Shown in pieces: positions 52,281-60,671 of a stretch of 64,000 nt of DNA. The notes under the pieces are model-generated. The model had not been told where the DNA came from and made no database searches. It worked only from the letters and a program-made list of their open reading frames with translations. Source of the DNA: Variovorax boronicumulans (GTDB lineage Bacteria; Pseudomonadota; Gammaproteobacteria; Burkholderiales; Burkholderiaceae_C); NCBI RefSeq assembly GCF_030812215.1, contig NZ_JAUSSG010000010.1:283201-347200 (forward strand). The letters are read 5' to 3'. The number at the start of each line of letters is the position of its first letter. Within the stretch, counting starts at the first letter, position 1. The translations under genes and the position numbers were made by a program.

Positions 52281-53351
52281 ATGAGTGGCCATTTCTCCTC
52301 CTTGCTGGCCGAGCCCTTGGTGACCGGTGTCCGGGTGCCGGTGACCGTGCTCACGGGTTTCCTCGGAAGCGGCAAGACCACGCTGCTGAACGAGTTGCTG
52401 CGCGAGCCCGAGCTCGATGGTGTCGCCGTCATCGTCAATGAGTTCGGCGAAGTGGGGATCGACCATGACCTGATTGCACAGGCGCACGACGACACCGTGC
52501 TGCTCGCCAACGGCTGTCTGTGTTGTGCTGTGCGCGGGGATCTCGTGGACGCGTTGAACCGGCTCGCCACGCGAACGGATCGCCCATTGCGCCATGTGCT
52601 GATCGAAACCAGCGGCCTGGCCGATCCCGGGCCGATCATTCGCACGCTGATGGGCGACGCCGGTATCCGCACGCGATTCGCACTGGGTCGGCTGGTGTGC
52701 ACCGTCGATGCAGTACTGGCCATGGGGACACTGGACCGTCACCCGGAATCGGTTCGGCAGATCGCCGTGGCAGACGATCTGTTCCTCACGAAGACCGATT
52801 TGCTGGAAGGCGCAGTGCCTTCGACGGCACTGCTCGAACGTGTGCGTGGCATCAATGCCGCAGCGCCGTGGCATGCCGGCCGCGAGGAACAGCTTCGGTT
52901 GCTCTCCCATCTCGTTCACATGCCCGCGGGCATCGATGTGGATGTGAGCGAAGCGCCGTTCTACAGATCGGCGATGGAGGCCGCGCAACCTGCCATACAG
53001 CACCGCGACGGCATCTCGTCCTTCGTGGTGATCCGCGATGTTGCGTTGCCACGCGTCGCGTTCTCCGCCTGGCTGGACATGGTCATCGCGATGCGCGGGG
53101 AGGACCTGTTGCGCGTCAAGGGGCTGGTGCAGCTTGCCGAAGAGCCCGATCGCCCCATGGTCATCCACGGTGTGCAGCACCTCTTTGCGCCGCCGGAATC
53201 TCTGTCGGCCTGGCCGGGGCCGGATCGGCGCACGCGGATCGTCTTCATTACCCGCGGCGTCGATGCGGAGTCTCTGGACGAGACGCTGGACGTGATGGTG
53301 CGCCGACACATCCGGCGAGACGGACCCAGGCCCACTCGCGCGCCGCCCTGA
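52281..53351 (+). CDS. CobW/P47K G3E-family GTPase (metal chaperone)
   Basis: Predicted 356-residue GTPase that inserts a metal ion into a client enzyme. Walker A is VTVLTGFLGSGKTTLLNELL, the metal-binding CxCC motif is GCLCCAVRGDL, switch and Walker B parts are LIETSGLADPGPI and the base motif LFLTKTDLLE. The C-terminal CobW_C domain follows. The ATG at 52281 lies two bases after the previous stop. The operon position suggests that its client is HyuAB or the small CxC protein; this is inference. Zur-linked zinc chaperones of this family are usually beside zinc-response genes, not seen here. Confidence 0.9.
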   Translation: MSGHFSSLLAEPLVTGVRVPVTVLTGFLGSGKTTLLNELLREPELDGVAVIVNEFGEVGIDHDLIAQAHDDTVLLANGCLCCAVRGDLVDALNRLATRTDRPLRHVLIETSGLADPGPIIRTLMGDAGIRTRFALGRLVCTVDAVLAMGTLDRHPESVRQIAVADDLFLTKTDLLEGAVPSTALLERVRGINAAAPWHAGREEQLRLLSHLVHMPAGIDVDVSEAPFYRSAMEAAQPAIQHRDGISSFVVIRDVALPRVAFSAWLDMVIAMRGEDLLRVKGLVQLAEEPDRPMVIHGVQHLFAPPESLSAWPGPDRRTRIVFITRGVDAESLDETLDVMVRRHIRRDGPRPTRAPP

Positions 53352-53394
53352 TCAGATCCTCCATCACTCAAACACAAAAGATTCCGGAGACAAA

Positions 53395-54807
53395 ATGACA
53401 GTCGATTCGACTCCGACGGGGCAGAGCAGAGGTACCACTCAACCGGCCGCCGGCCTGCTGTTCCGCATCGAGAACGTGCCGTTCAGCCGCTGGCACACCA
53501 AGGCCCGCATCATCATGGGCAGCGCCACGTTCTTCGATGCGTTCGACGCGCTTGCACTGGCGTTCGTGCTGCCGGTCCTGATCGGGCGCTGGCACCTGTC
53601 GCCCCTTCAGGTGGGCATGCTGATCGCCTCCGGCTACGCGGGTCAGGTCATCGGTGCCCTCCTGTTCGGATGGCTGGCAGAACGCTATGGCCGAGTGCCG
53701 AGTGTGACGGCCACGGTGGCCCTCATGTCGGTGATGAGCATTGCATGCGCGACGGCCGGCAGCTTCGACGTGCTGTTTGCGCTGCGCTTTCTGCAAGGCA
53801 TCGGCGTTGGCGGCGAAGTGCCCATCGCGGCGGCCTACATCAACGAACTCTCCCAGGCAAAGGGTCGCGGCCGCTTCTTCATCCTCTACGAACTGATCTT
53901 TCCGCTAGGACTGCTTGCGGCAGCCCAGGTCGGGGCATTCGTCGTGCCCCGCTTCGGCTGGGAATGCATGTTTCTTGTCGGAGGTATCCCCGGTCTGCTC
54001 ATCCTGGTCTTCATGGCGCGCTTGCCGGAATCTCCCCGCTGGCTCACATCGAAGGGGCGATTTGCCGACGCTGAGCGCGTGATCGCCGGCATCGAGGCGA
54101 GCACCGTCAAACGGAGCCTGGACATCGTGCAGGAGAAGGATCAAGTGGCGGCGCGCATCGCAGCACTCGCGGCCGGGCTGGCCAACACCCGAAAGGGATC
54201 GTGGAAGGAGTTGTTCTCGCCTCTGTACCGGCCGCGCACGCTGGTCGTCTGGGTGCTGTGGGCATCCTCTTACTTTGTCGCCAACGGGATCAACAACTGG
54301 TTGCCCACGCTCTACCGCACGGTCTATCACCTGCCACTGCAGGAGTCGCTGCGCATGGCGTCGCTGACGAACGTCCTCAGCACCTGCGCGGTGCTGGCTT
54401 GCGCCTTGCTGGTGGATCGCGTCGGCCGCCGCCGTTGGGCGACCACCAGCTTCCTGGTTTGCGGCCTGTTGCTTGGCCTGCTCGCCGCGACTGGCGCCGG
54501 CAGCCCTTGGTCGGTGGTGGTGCTGGCGTCCACAGCTTACGCGGTGATGGGTACGACCACCGTGCTGCTCTACCTCTACACGCCGGAAATCTACCCCACC
54601 CGGATGCGTGCGATTGGCACGGGACTGGCGACATCGTGGTTGCGCGTGGCTTCGGCTACTGCACCCGCCATCGTCGGGATCGTCCTGTCTTCGCATGGCA
54701 TCGCGACGGTCTTCCTGATGTTTGCGCTGGCCAACGTGGTTGGATTTTTTGCGGCGCGGCGCATGGTTGAAACGGCCAACCGTTCGCTCGAGGAAATCTC
54801 GCCGTGA
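53395..54807 (+). CDS. MFS transporter, aromatic/organic acid:proton symporter type
   Basis: Predicted 470-residue carrier with 12 membrane segments. MFS signatures: the loop 2-3 motif GWLAERYGRVPS, RFLQGIGVGGEVPIAAAYINEL in segment 4, PESPRWLTSKGR in the central loop (sugar/acid symporter type), and VDRVGRRRW in loop 8-9. The subgroup imports aromatic or organic acids with protons. It begins MTVDSTPTGQ with a GGAGA site upstream. It should bring the pathway substrate across the inner membrane. Its stop overlaps the start region of the next gene. Confidence 0.9.
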   Translation: MTVDSTPTGQSRGTTQPAAGLLFRIENVPFSRWHTKARIIMGSATFFDAFDALALAFVLPVLIGRWHLSPLQVGMLIASGYAGQVIGALLFGWLAERYGRVPSVTATVALMSVMSIACATAGSFDVLFALRFLQGIGVGGEVPIAAAYINELSQAKGRGRFFILYELIFPLGLLAAAQVGAFVVPRFGWECMFLVGGIPGLLILVFMARLPESPRWLTSKGRFADAERVIAGIEASTVKRSLDIVQEKDQVAARIAALAAGLANTRKGSWKELFSPLYRPRTLVVWVLWASSYFVANGINNWLPTLYRTVYHLPLQESLRMASLTNVLSTCAVLACALLVDRVGRRRWATTSFLVCGLLLGLLAATGAGSPWSVVVLASTAYAVMGTTTVLLYLYTPEIYPTRMRAIGTGLATSWLRVASATAPAIVGIVLSSHGIATVFLMFALANVVGFFAARRMVETANRSLEEISP

Positions 54808-54833
54808 CCAACAAAAAACGAACTGGAGATCTG

Positions 54834-55790
54834 ATGAAAATTCCGAGTCTGATTGCAGCCGCTGCGGTCATTGCGCTACCTGCATGGGCGCAGTCTGCCA
54901 AGTTTCCGGACCGCATGGTCAGGATCATCGTTCCCTTCGCCGCGGGCGGCGGCGTTGACTCCACGGCCCGCCTGGTCGCCAACCAGTTGCAAACGCAACT
55001 CGGCGTCTCGGTGATCGTCGAGAACCGGGCCGGTGCGAACGGCGTGCTTGGTGGCAAGGCAGTACAGACAGCTGCCAACGATGGCTACACGCTGCTGTTC
55101 TCGGCCGCGACCCACGTTCTTGCCAAGCAGGTGCTGAGCAACGCGCCATACGACCCCGTCGTCGATTTCGCCCCTGTGGCACGCGTCGCGGAGGCGCCAT
55201 TGATGCTGGTGATCGCACCGCGACTCGAAGCGCAGAAGCTGCCGGAACTGCTCGCCGCTGCGAAGCAGACGACATGGACGGCCGCGATCCCGGCTGCTGG
55301 CGCGCCGAGCCACCTGGCCACGCTGCTGCTGGCCAAACAGGGCAACGTCACGTTCAGCTTCGTTCCCTACAAGGGCACGCAGCCCGCGTTGGTCGATGTC
55401 GCGGGTGGTCACGTGCAACTGCTGTTGGACTCGATGATCTCGGTGCTGCCTCTGGCGAAGGCCGGTCGCGTCAAGCCTATCGCGATCACTTCGCCTCGGC
55501 GCAGTCCACTCGCGCCGGACGTGCCGACGGCGCAAGAAAGCGGGTTGCCCGGTTTGACCTATGCGTCTTGGTACGGCGTCTGGGCACCGAAAGGTACGGC
55601 GCCAGAGCGTGTGCAACTTCTCAACAAGGCGATCAACGCCTCCGTCAACGAACTCGCCAAATCCGGAGCGTTCGCGAGTCTGGGTATCGACCCTGTCAGC
55701 CAGGATGCGGATCAGTTCACCCGCTACATCACGGGGTACGTATCCCAGAGCGCCGATCTCTTGAAAAACGCGGGCTTCAAGCCCGAGTGA
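54834..55790 (+). CDS. Bug-family (TctC-like) tripartite tricarboxylate binding protein
   Basis: Predicted 318-residue periplasmic binding protein with a Sec signal (MKIPSLIAAAAVIALPAWA, cleavage before QSAKFPDR). The Bug signature is clear: RIIVPFAAGGGVDSTARLVA, VIVENRAGANGVLGG and DGYTLLFSA. Such proteins bind carboxylates or amides and are very many in Comamonadaceae. No tctA/tctB membrane genes are here, so it is an orphan binding protein, perhaps a sensor or helper for the MFS carrier. ATG 54834 has GGAG six bases upstream. Confidence 0.9.
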   Translation: MKIPSLIAAAAVIALPAWAQSAKFPDRMVRIIVPFAAGGGVDSTARLVANQLQTQLGVSVIVENRAGANGVLGGKAVQTAANDGYTLLFSAATHVLAKQVLSNAPYDPVVDFAPVARVAEAPLMLVIAPRLEAQKLPELLAAAKQTTWTAAIPAAGAPSHLATLLLAKQGNVTFSFVPYKGTQPALVDVAGGHVQLLLDSMISVLPLAKAGRVKPIAITSPRRSPLAPDVPTAQESGLPGLTYASWYGVWAPKGTAPERVQLLNKAINASVNELAKSGAFASLGIDPVSQDADQFTRYITGYVSQSADLLKNAGFKPE

Positions 55791-55828
55791 CGACCCTTCC
55801 CCTTACTCACAAGAAACTGGAGACAACC

Positions 55829-57118
55829 ATGAGATCCGCCTTCGTGGCGACAGCGCTGCTGTCCTCTGCCGCTGCTGCTTCTGCTCAATCTTCCGTAACG
55901 CTCTTCGGCGTTCTGGACGCCGCCGTCAGCCACTATTCCGCCCGGAGCGAGTTCTACAACGACACCGGTCGGATCGTTCCGTCCCCCGCAAATGGAAACG
56001 CGATCACTCGAACGCAGACCGTCTTGTCCAATAGCGCCAACTCCAACAGCCGACTTGGATTCCGCGGGACCGAAGACCTCGGCGGCGGCCTGGCTGCCAG
56101 CTTCTGGCTCGAGTCCCCCGTCGCCAACGATTCGGGCGCGGGTGGATTGACCAACTTCTCCCGTCGTTCGACAGTCAGTCTCTCAGGGGGCTTTGGCGAG
56201 ATCCGGCTCGGCCGCGACTTCACCCCGACCTTCTGGAACGATTCGATCTTCAGCCCATTCAGCACGATCGGCGTCGGTGCCAATGTCGTATCCACGGTGG
56301 GAACGAATCTGGCCATCGCCAGGGGACCGGGCTCTTCTGTTGCCGCGTCCGACAACTACTTGCGCAGCAGCAACAGCATCGGCTACTTCCTGCCGCCCAC
56401 GCTCGGTGGCTTCTACGGACAGTTGCAATATGCGCTGCACGAGAACGTTGCGCAGAGCGGGTTGCCTGGAAGTCCGACACGCAAGGGCCAGTTTGCCGGC
56501 GGGCGTTTCGGCTATGCGTCGGGCCCCCTCGATATCGCTGTGGCCTACGGGCAAAGCACCGCGGCAGACGTCACTGCAGTGAACACGCTCGGATTTCCCA
56601 CAGGCGCGGGGGTAAACGAAAAAATCAAGACGTTCAATCTCGGTGCCTCCTACAACTTCGGGATTCTCAAGGTCTACGGTGAACTGTCGCAGGTCAAGGA
56701 CCAGTCGACGACGACAGCGCCATCTGGGCTGGGAGGGCTGCTCGTCGCTCTCGACGACGACAAGTACAACGGCGGTCTCGTCGGGTTGACGGTCCCGGTA
56801 GGTCCTGGATTGATCAAGGCGGCCTATTCCAGGGTCAAGTTTGACAACGACCTGGGACCGCTCGCGACCCCATTCACACCGCGTCGCGACGCTTCCGTCA
56901 GCAAGTTCGCGATCGGCTACGAACATAACCTCTCCAAGCGGACGGCGCTTTACGCAACGGTCGCGTGGATCAGGGCCAAGGATGCCCAGAACAATGCCGC
57001 GATCATTGGGGCGACCACCGGAACCGCACCCTACTTGTCGACTGGCGCAGTGGGCAGCTCGGGCTATGCGCCGAGCCGATCCATGGGATACGACTTCGGG
57101 GTCCGCCATGCATTTTGA
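55829..57118 (+). CDS. Gram-negative porin (Burkholderiales OmpC-like)
   Basis: Predicted 429-residue outer-membrane beta-barrel. The signal peptide MRSAFVATALLSSAAAASA is followed by QSSVTLFGVLDAAVSHY, the usual first strand. LGFRGTEDLGGGLAASFWLES and FGEIRLGRDFTPTFWN are family landmarks, and it ends with the terminal Phe of porins (RHAF). ATG 55829 has a GGAG site six bases upstream. Last gene of the catabolic cluster; it lets the substrate pass the outer membrane. Confidence 0.93.
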   Translation: MRSAFVATALLSSAAAASAQSSVTLFGVLDAAVSHYSARSEFYNDTGRIVPSPANGNAITRTQTVLSNSANSNSRLGFRGTEDLGGGLAASFWLESPVANDSGAGGLTNFSRRSTVSLSGGFGEIRLGRDFTPTFWNDSIFSPFSTIGVGANVVSTVGTNLAIARGPGSSVAASDNYLRSSNSIGYFLPPTLGGFYGQLQYALHENVAQSGLPGSPTRKGQFAGGRFGYASGPLDIAVAYGQSTAADVTAVNTLGFPTGAGVNEKIKTFNLGASYNFGILKVYGELSQVKDQSTTTAPSGLGGLLVALDDDKYNGGLVGLTVPVGPGLIKAAYSRVKFDNDLGPLATPFTPRRDASVSKFAIGYEHNLSKRTALYATVAWIRAKDAQNNAAIIGATTGTAPYLSTGAVGSSGYAPSRSMGYDFGVRHAF

Positions 57119-57283
57119 TGCTGTGTCATGGCGTTGCCTTGGTCTGATCGCGTGCTCGATGCGATCGCACGAGAAAGAGGCAGGCCTCAGACGGCGAAGA
57201 CCGAAAACGGCAGCGAGTTCATCGGCAAACGGTAGGTATGCAGCGATTGCCAACATCCCTCGGCGTTGCGCGAGTGGGTACTA

Positions 57284-57303
57284 TCGGCCAGAACCGGCCG
57301 TTC
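57284..57303 (+). repeat. Short dispersed repeat, copy a
   Basis: TCGGCCAGAACCGGCCGTTC, the least typical copy of a repeat seen five times between 57.2 and 60.6 kb (core CGGCCARGAGCGGAC). It lies between the porin and the first small gene. Confidence 0.45.
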
Positions 57304-57337
57304 AACAAGACACCCGAATTCATGCCGAATGCTTTCG

Positions 57338-57556
57338 ATGAACGTTCCATACAGCCAGAAATCACCAGGACCTTGGTCTCCATCCGAGCGCGAGTTTGAG
57401 CTTGCTGAGGAAGCGTTTGACGAATGGAAGCGGACTGGGTCCACCAGCCGTGGGTGCCCTCACTGTTCAGCGGAACTCAGCTTCTTTGACGGAGGCAGTG
57501 GCCACTCGATCAAGTGCAGTGGTTGCCAACTCAGCTACACGGTCCGAGGCATTTAG
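57338..57556 (+). CDS. Small zinc-ribbon protein
   Basis: Predicted 72 residues from ATG 57338. The N-terminal half is acidic and helical (EREFELAEEAFDEWKRTG); the C-terminal half has two CxxC knuckles, CPHCSAEL and IKCSGCQLSY, with 17 residues between, a zinc ribbon. I do not know the family function. It opens a row of small plus-strand genes and is followed directly by repeat copy b. Confidence 0.55.
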   Translation: MNVPYSQKSPGPWSPSEREFELAEEAFDEWKRTGSTSRGCPHCSAELSFFDGGSGHSIKCSGCQLSYTVRGI

Positions 57557-57562
57557 CAGTTG

Positions 57563-57582
57563 TCGGCCAAGACCGGACTTTC
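57563..57582 (+). repeat. Short dispersed repeat, copy b
   Basis: TCGGCCAAGACCGGACTTTC, just after the zinc-ribbon gene and before the barstar-like gene. Confidence 0.5.
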
Positions 57583-57615
57583 ACCTCGTCCCCTCAATTT
57601 CGAGCCCCATGAGTA

Positions 57616-57894
57616 ATGCGTGAATTCATCATCGACTGCAGTGAGCTCAACGACGAGGCAGATTTTTGGGCAGCGTACCTGTCGACAACACAACCGGAGG
57701 GTGCACAGCTCTTTGGCCGCAATTGCGACGCGCTCTGGGATGCACTGAGCGCGGGGGGACCGGGTTGGCCTGGGGAGTGCATGCTCCGCTTTGTGAACAC
57801 CGACGTCCTGCGCCGTTGGCAGGACGGCAATTTCTATCGCACGCTGCAAAAAATTGCGCTCGATTCGAAGACCATTGCCATCCATATGGACTAG
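57616..57894 (+). CDS. Barstar-family protein
   Basis: Predicted 92-residue protein of the barstar fold. The family pattern is good: FIIDCSELNDEADFWAAYL, FGRNCDALWDALSAGGPGWPG, and a C-terminal LQKIALDSKTIAIHM strand. Barstar inhibits the RNase barnase by binding its active site; bacterial relatives are immunity proteins of RNase toxins. No barnase-like or polymorphic toxin gene is near, so it is an orphan. It begins MREFIIDCSE at ATG 57616. Confidence 0.8.
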   Translation: MREFIIDCSELNDEADFWAAYLSTTQPEGAQLFGRNCDALWDALSAGGPGWPGECMLRFVNTDVLRRWQDGNFYRTLQKIALDSKTIAIHMD

Positions 57895-57924
57895 ATTTCA
57901 GATGCCGCGAGGCATGACGCGTCG

Positions 57925-57943
57925 CGGCCAGGAGCGGACATCT
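57925..57943 (+). repeat. Short dispersed repeat, copy c
   Basis: CGGCCAGGAGCGGACATCT, between the barstar-like gene and the hydrolase gene, nine bases before the latter's start. Confidence 0.55.
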
Positions 57944-57951
57944 AAGGGTTC

Positions 57952-58821
57952 ATGAACATACGCTGGTTGGTACTTGCCGTGCTGCTTTCCGCGGGTGTTT
58001 CTGTGGCTCTACTCTATGGCGCCGGCGAGGTGCTGAGCCGTCCGGCAACTCGAGCCATCGGCCCTCCACCAGCCGACCTTCACGCAAGATCAGTTCGGAT
58101 ACCTTCAGGATCAGAAGAGTTTGTGGCGGGCTGGTTCGCCGCAGCCACAGCCAAAACTGGTGCAGTTCTTCTGCTGCACGGGGTTCGATCAGATCGAACG
58201 CAGATGCTTGGCCGCGCCCGCGCGCTGCATCGGCAGGGGTACACCGTCCTGATGATTGATCTGCCAGCGCATGGGGAGAGTACGGGGGACAGAATCACAT
58301 TTGGCGCCAAGGAGTCGGCAGGAGTCATTGCTGCTATGACCTTCTTGCGCGAGAAGGCTCCGGGCGAGCGGATTGGTGTCATTGGGGTCTCACTCGGCGC
58401 GGCATCAACAGTATTAGCGAAGATCGAATCGCCGCCCCAAGCCGTCGTCGTGGAGTCCATGTATCCAACTATCGAAGAAGCTGTAGCAGACCGGCTGGCA
58501 ATGAGGCTTGGCCCATTTGGCGCCACCCTCGCGCCGCTCTTACTGTGGCAACTGCCGGCAAGGACGGGCGTAAAGCCCGAACAGCTTCGGCCAATCGAAC
58601 GCATTGCCAGCCTCGGAGCCCCTGTTCTTGTAGCCTCCGGGTCCGAGGACCAGCATACAACCTGGGCTGAGACCGAGCGCTTGTTTCACTCGGCGCTTGC
58701 TCCCAAAGAGCTATGGCGCGTGGAGGGCGCAGCACACGTGGACCTCTATGCCTACAACCCATCGGACTATGAGCGCAAGGTGCTTACGTTTTTGAATAGG
58801 CACCTTCGCAGTAATGGCTGA
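57952..58821 (+). CDS. Alpha/beta hydrolase with N-terminal membrane anchor
   Basis: Predicted 289-residue hydrolase. One hydrophobic segment at residues 5-25 serves as signal anchor. The alpha/beta fold has the oxyanion turn LLLHGVRSDRTQ, the nucleophile elbow GVSLGAA (Ser), the acid in ASGSEDQHT and the base in EGAAHVDLY, so the triad is complete. It resembles YfhR/BEM46-like lipases/peptidases of unknown substrate. It begins MNIRWLVLAVLL. Confidence 0.85.
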   Translation: MNIRWLVLAVLLSAGVSVALLYGAGEVLSRPATRAIGPPPADLHARSVRIPSGSEEFVAGWFAAATAKTGAVLLLHGVRSDRTQMLGRARALHRQGYTVLMIDLPAHGESTGDRITFGAKESAGVIAAMTFLREKAPGERIGVIGVSLGAASTVLAKIESPPQAVVVESMYPTIEEAVADRLAMRLGPFGATLAPLLLWQLPARTGVKPEQLRPIERIASLGAPVLVASGSEDQHTTWAETERLFHSALAPKELWRVEGAAHVDLYAYNPSDYERKVLTFLNRHLRSNG

Positions 58822-58954
58822 GACGTCGCTCAAGGTGCCGCTCCGCTACCGCGCGCACGCCCTGCTAGGCTCCGCTGAAGGCCGCCAGCGTGAGGCAGAA
58901 TCCGGCCAGGAACAGACATTGAGGACCGCCGCCTGAATCGGATACAACCTCCAC

Positions 58955-59686
58955 ATGAACCCCATCGCATTGCCCGACCTACGGTCTTCCGAGCATCATG
59001 GGCTCGTCATCATCGAGGGCATCATGGGCTCCGGAAAGTCGACGACGATGAGGTTGGTCGCGAAGGCGCTTGAAGATGCGGGCCGGCCGGCGCTTGCTGT
59101 TCACGAACGCGCCGACCCGCACCCCGTCCGAGCGACAGATGAGCTCCAGCACTGGTTCGAGCCCTGGCGCGAATCGACGGCTGAACAACTGGGCCGGCGA
59201 GCGCTTTCAAGGTGGCGCTCGTTCGTCGAAGAGGTTCAACTCGGCGTTGCTGTGCCTGTGCTGGACGGCCAACTCTTTCATGGCGACCTTACCAATCTCT
59301 TCCTGATGGAAGCGAGCTTCGACGAAATCGCGACGTACTGCAGGAGCTTGACCCAGCTCATCGGACCATTGCAACCGCTCGTCGTCTACCTGAGGCAGGA
59401 GAGCGTGGAGCGCGCCGTGCGCACCGTTTGCGCGGAGCGGGGGGAGGCCTGGGTGAAGTACCAGGTCGACTGGAAGTTGAAGGGACCTTACGCCGTGCGC
59501 CGGAACTTGGTTGGTCTCGAAGGCCTCATCGCCCTGTACCAAGACTATCGGCTCATGACGGACGCGCTGTTCGAACGACTAACGCTGGACAAGGTTGTCA
59601 TTGAGAACTCGGAACGAGACTGGGCGCGGTACAACCAGCAGGTCCTCGAACGACTTGGCTTGGACGGCGTACCAAGTGCCAGTTGA
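58955..59686 (+). CDS. P-loop kinase-like NTPase
   Basis: Predicted 243-residue protein with Walker A VIIEGIMGSGKSTTMRLV near residue 20, the usual start of thymidylate- or deoxynucleoside-kinase-like and other small-molecule kinases. Asp in VPVLDGQLFHGDLTN may be the catalytic acid; an LVVYLRQESVERAV strand resembles the lid region. The substrate is unknown. The ATG is chosen because it leaves about 15 residues before the P-loop. It belongs to the run of small same-strand genes. Confidence 0.7.
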   Translation: MNPIALPDLRSSEHHGLVIIEGIMGSGKSTTMRLVAKALEDAGRPALAVHERADPHPVRATDELQHWFEPWRESTAEQLGRRALSRWRSFVEEVQLGVAVPVLDGQLFHGDLTNLFLMEASFDEIATYCRSLTQLIGPLQPLVVYLRQESVERAVRTVCAERGEAWVKYQVDWKLKGPYAVRRNLVGLEGLIALYQDYRLMTDALFERLTLDKVVIENSERDWARYNQQVLERLGLDGVPSAS

Positions 59687-59767
59687 GGCGTGTGTTCACA
59701 GGCAGAATGCGACCAGCAGCAGTCATTTAGCGCAACCAAAGACATATCAGAAGATGCCAGCGACATC

Positions 59768-60067
59768 ATGAAATGGCCATTCGATCAGCCCCAAAACTGC
59801 GCTACGGTCTTCTCTAAAAGCGTCTTAGATCGTAGTAGGCCGATCCTGCTGGTCTCACATGACGAAGATGATCATGGATGGCAGTTTCTGGACGGAGTCA
59901 GCGACGAGTTGGAAGACGTTGCGCTTGCTGGTCTAGGCCACGTTCTGGAAATCGACCCTGCAATAGTTCAACTCGCCGACCTTGCGCCCGGATTCCAGGC
60001 CACTCGCATGAGTCCTGAAGAGCAGTGGACTATCGAACGAGTACGGCCTGACGAAGACGATGCCTGA
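59768..60067 (+). CDS. Small acidic protein of unknown function
   Basis: Predicted 99 residues from ATG 59768, beginning MKWPFDQPQNCATVFSKSV. It is acidic, with a central PILLVSHDEDDHGWQFL motif and DLAPGFQATR later. I have the impression of a common small hypothetical family often found near immunity genes, but cannot name it. A longer frame begins at 59690, but the MKWPFDQ start looks natural for the family. Confidence 0.6.
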   Translation: MKWPFDQPQNCATVFSKSVLDRSRPILLVSHDEDDHGWQFLDGVSDELEDVALAGLGHVLEIDPAIVQLADLAPGFQATRMSPEEQWTIERVRPDEDDA

Positions 60068-60115
60068 AATGTCCTCCCCCTCAGGCATCGAGCGCCTTAG
60101 TTAGGATGGCCGCCA

Positions 60116-60135
60116 TCGGCCAGGAGCGGACTTCC
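60116..60135 (+). repeat. Short dispersed repeat, copy d
   Basis: TCGGCCAGGAGCGGACTTCC, between the acidic protein gene and the SMI1/KNR4-like gene. Confidence 0.55.
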
Positions 60136-60173
60136 AACCCGTCGGCCTAGTTGGCATCAACCGGACCAAAAAT

Positions 60174-60557
60174 ATGTCTGAGATTGAACAGATTCTTAGC
60201 TCCGGAACATCATCGCAGCGTGACGAGGAGCGCGCTGTATCTGAATCCGACATAGCTTGGCTTGTGGCTGCGGTGCACTGTGCAGTTCCACCTAGCTATC
60301 TGGAGTTCGTCCAGCTTGGGGGACTCGCAGAATTGCGTTTCCGCAATCGGGTGCTCTCGCCGCTGGAGATTTTGGATGCACGCGGCCAGCTTCCCGGTCA
60401 GCGCATCCCCTTCGCTGACAATGGATGCGGCGACGTATTTTGCTGGGAGCGTTCAGAGCAGATCGAGCCGCCCGTCCTCCTTTGGGAACATGATTCCGGC
60501 AAGCTCGCGCCGAACGCTGCCAACTTTATCGATTGGCTTCGTCAGAATCGCTTTTGA
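60174..60557 (+). CDS. SMI1/KNR4-family (SUKH) protein
   Basis: Predicted 127-residue SUKH-superfamily protein. The pattern is clear: VPPSYLEFVQLGGLAEL, then LSPLEILDARGQL, PFADNGCGDVFCWE and a C-terminal NAANFIDWLRQN. SUKH proteins are frequent immunity proteins of polymorphic toxins (CDI, T6SS, Rhs). No cognate toxin is visible. It begins MSEIEQILSSGTS. Confidence 0.8.
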   Translation: MSEIEQILSSGTSSQRDEERAVSESDIAWLVAAVHCAVPPSYLEFVQLGGLAELRFRNRVLSPLEILDARGQLPGQRIPFADNGCGDVFCWERSEQIEPPVLLWEHDSGKLAPNAANFIDWLRQNRF

Positions 60558-60564
60558 CGGGAAC

Positions 60565-60584
60565 CGGCCAAGAGCTGACTTCCA
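60565..60584 (+). repeat. Short dispersed repeat, copy e
   Basis: CCGGCCAAGAGCTGACTTCC, just after the SMI1/KNR4-like gene; two bases differ from the core. Confidence 0.5.
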
Positions 60585-60671
60585 AGGAAGCCTCGCAGAA
60601 CTGAAGCTGCGGCGACCCTACTCTCAGGAATCAATGGACATTGCGATGGATCGTGTAGCCGCTTAATTTTC

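Noticed and set aside
57119..60671. Integron gene-cassette array with attC sites
   Set aside because: Small same-strand genes with repeats suggested it, but I found no convincing RYYYAAC...GTTRRRY pairs bounding imperfect palindromes of attC length, and no integron integrase.
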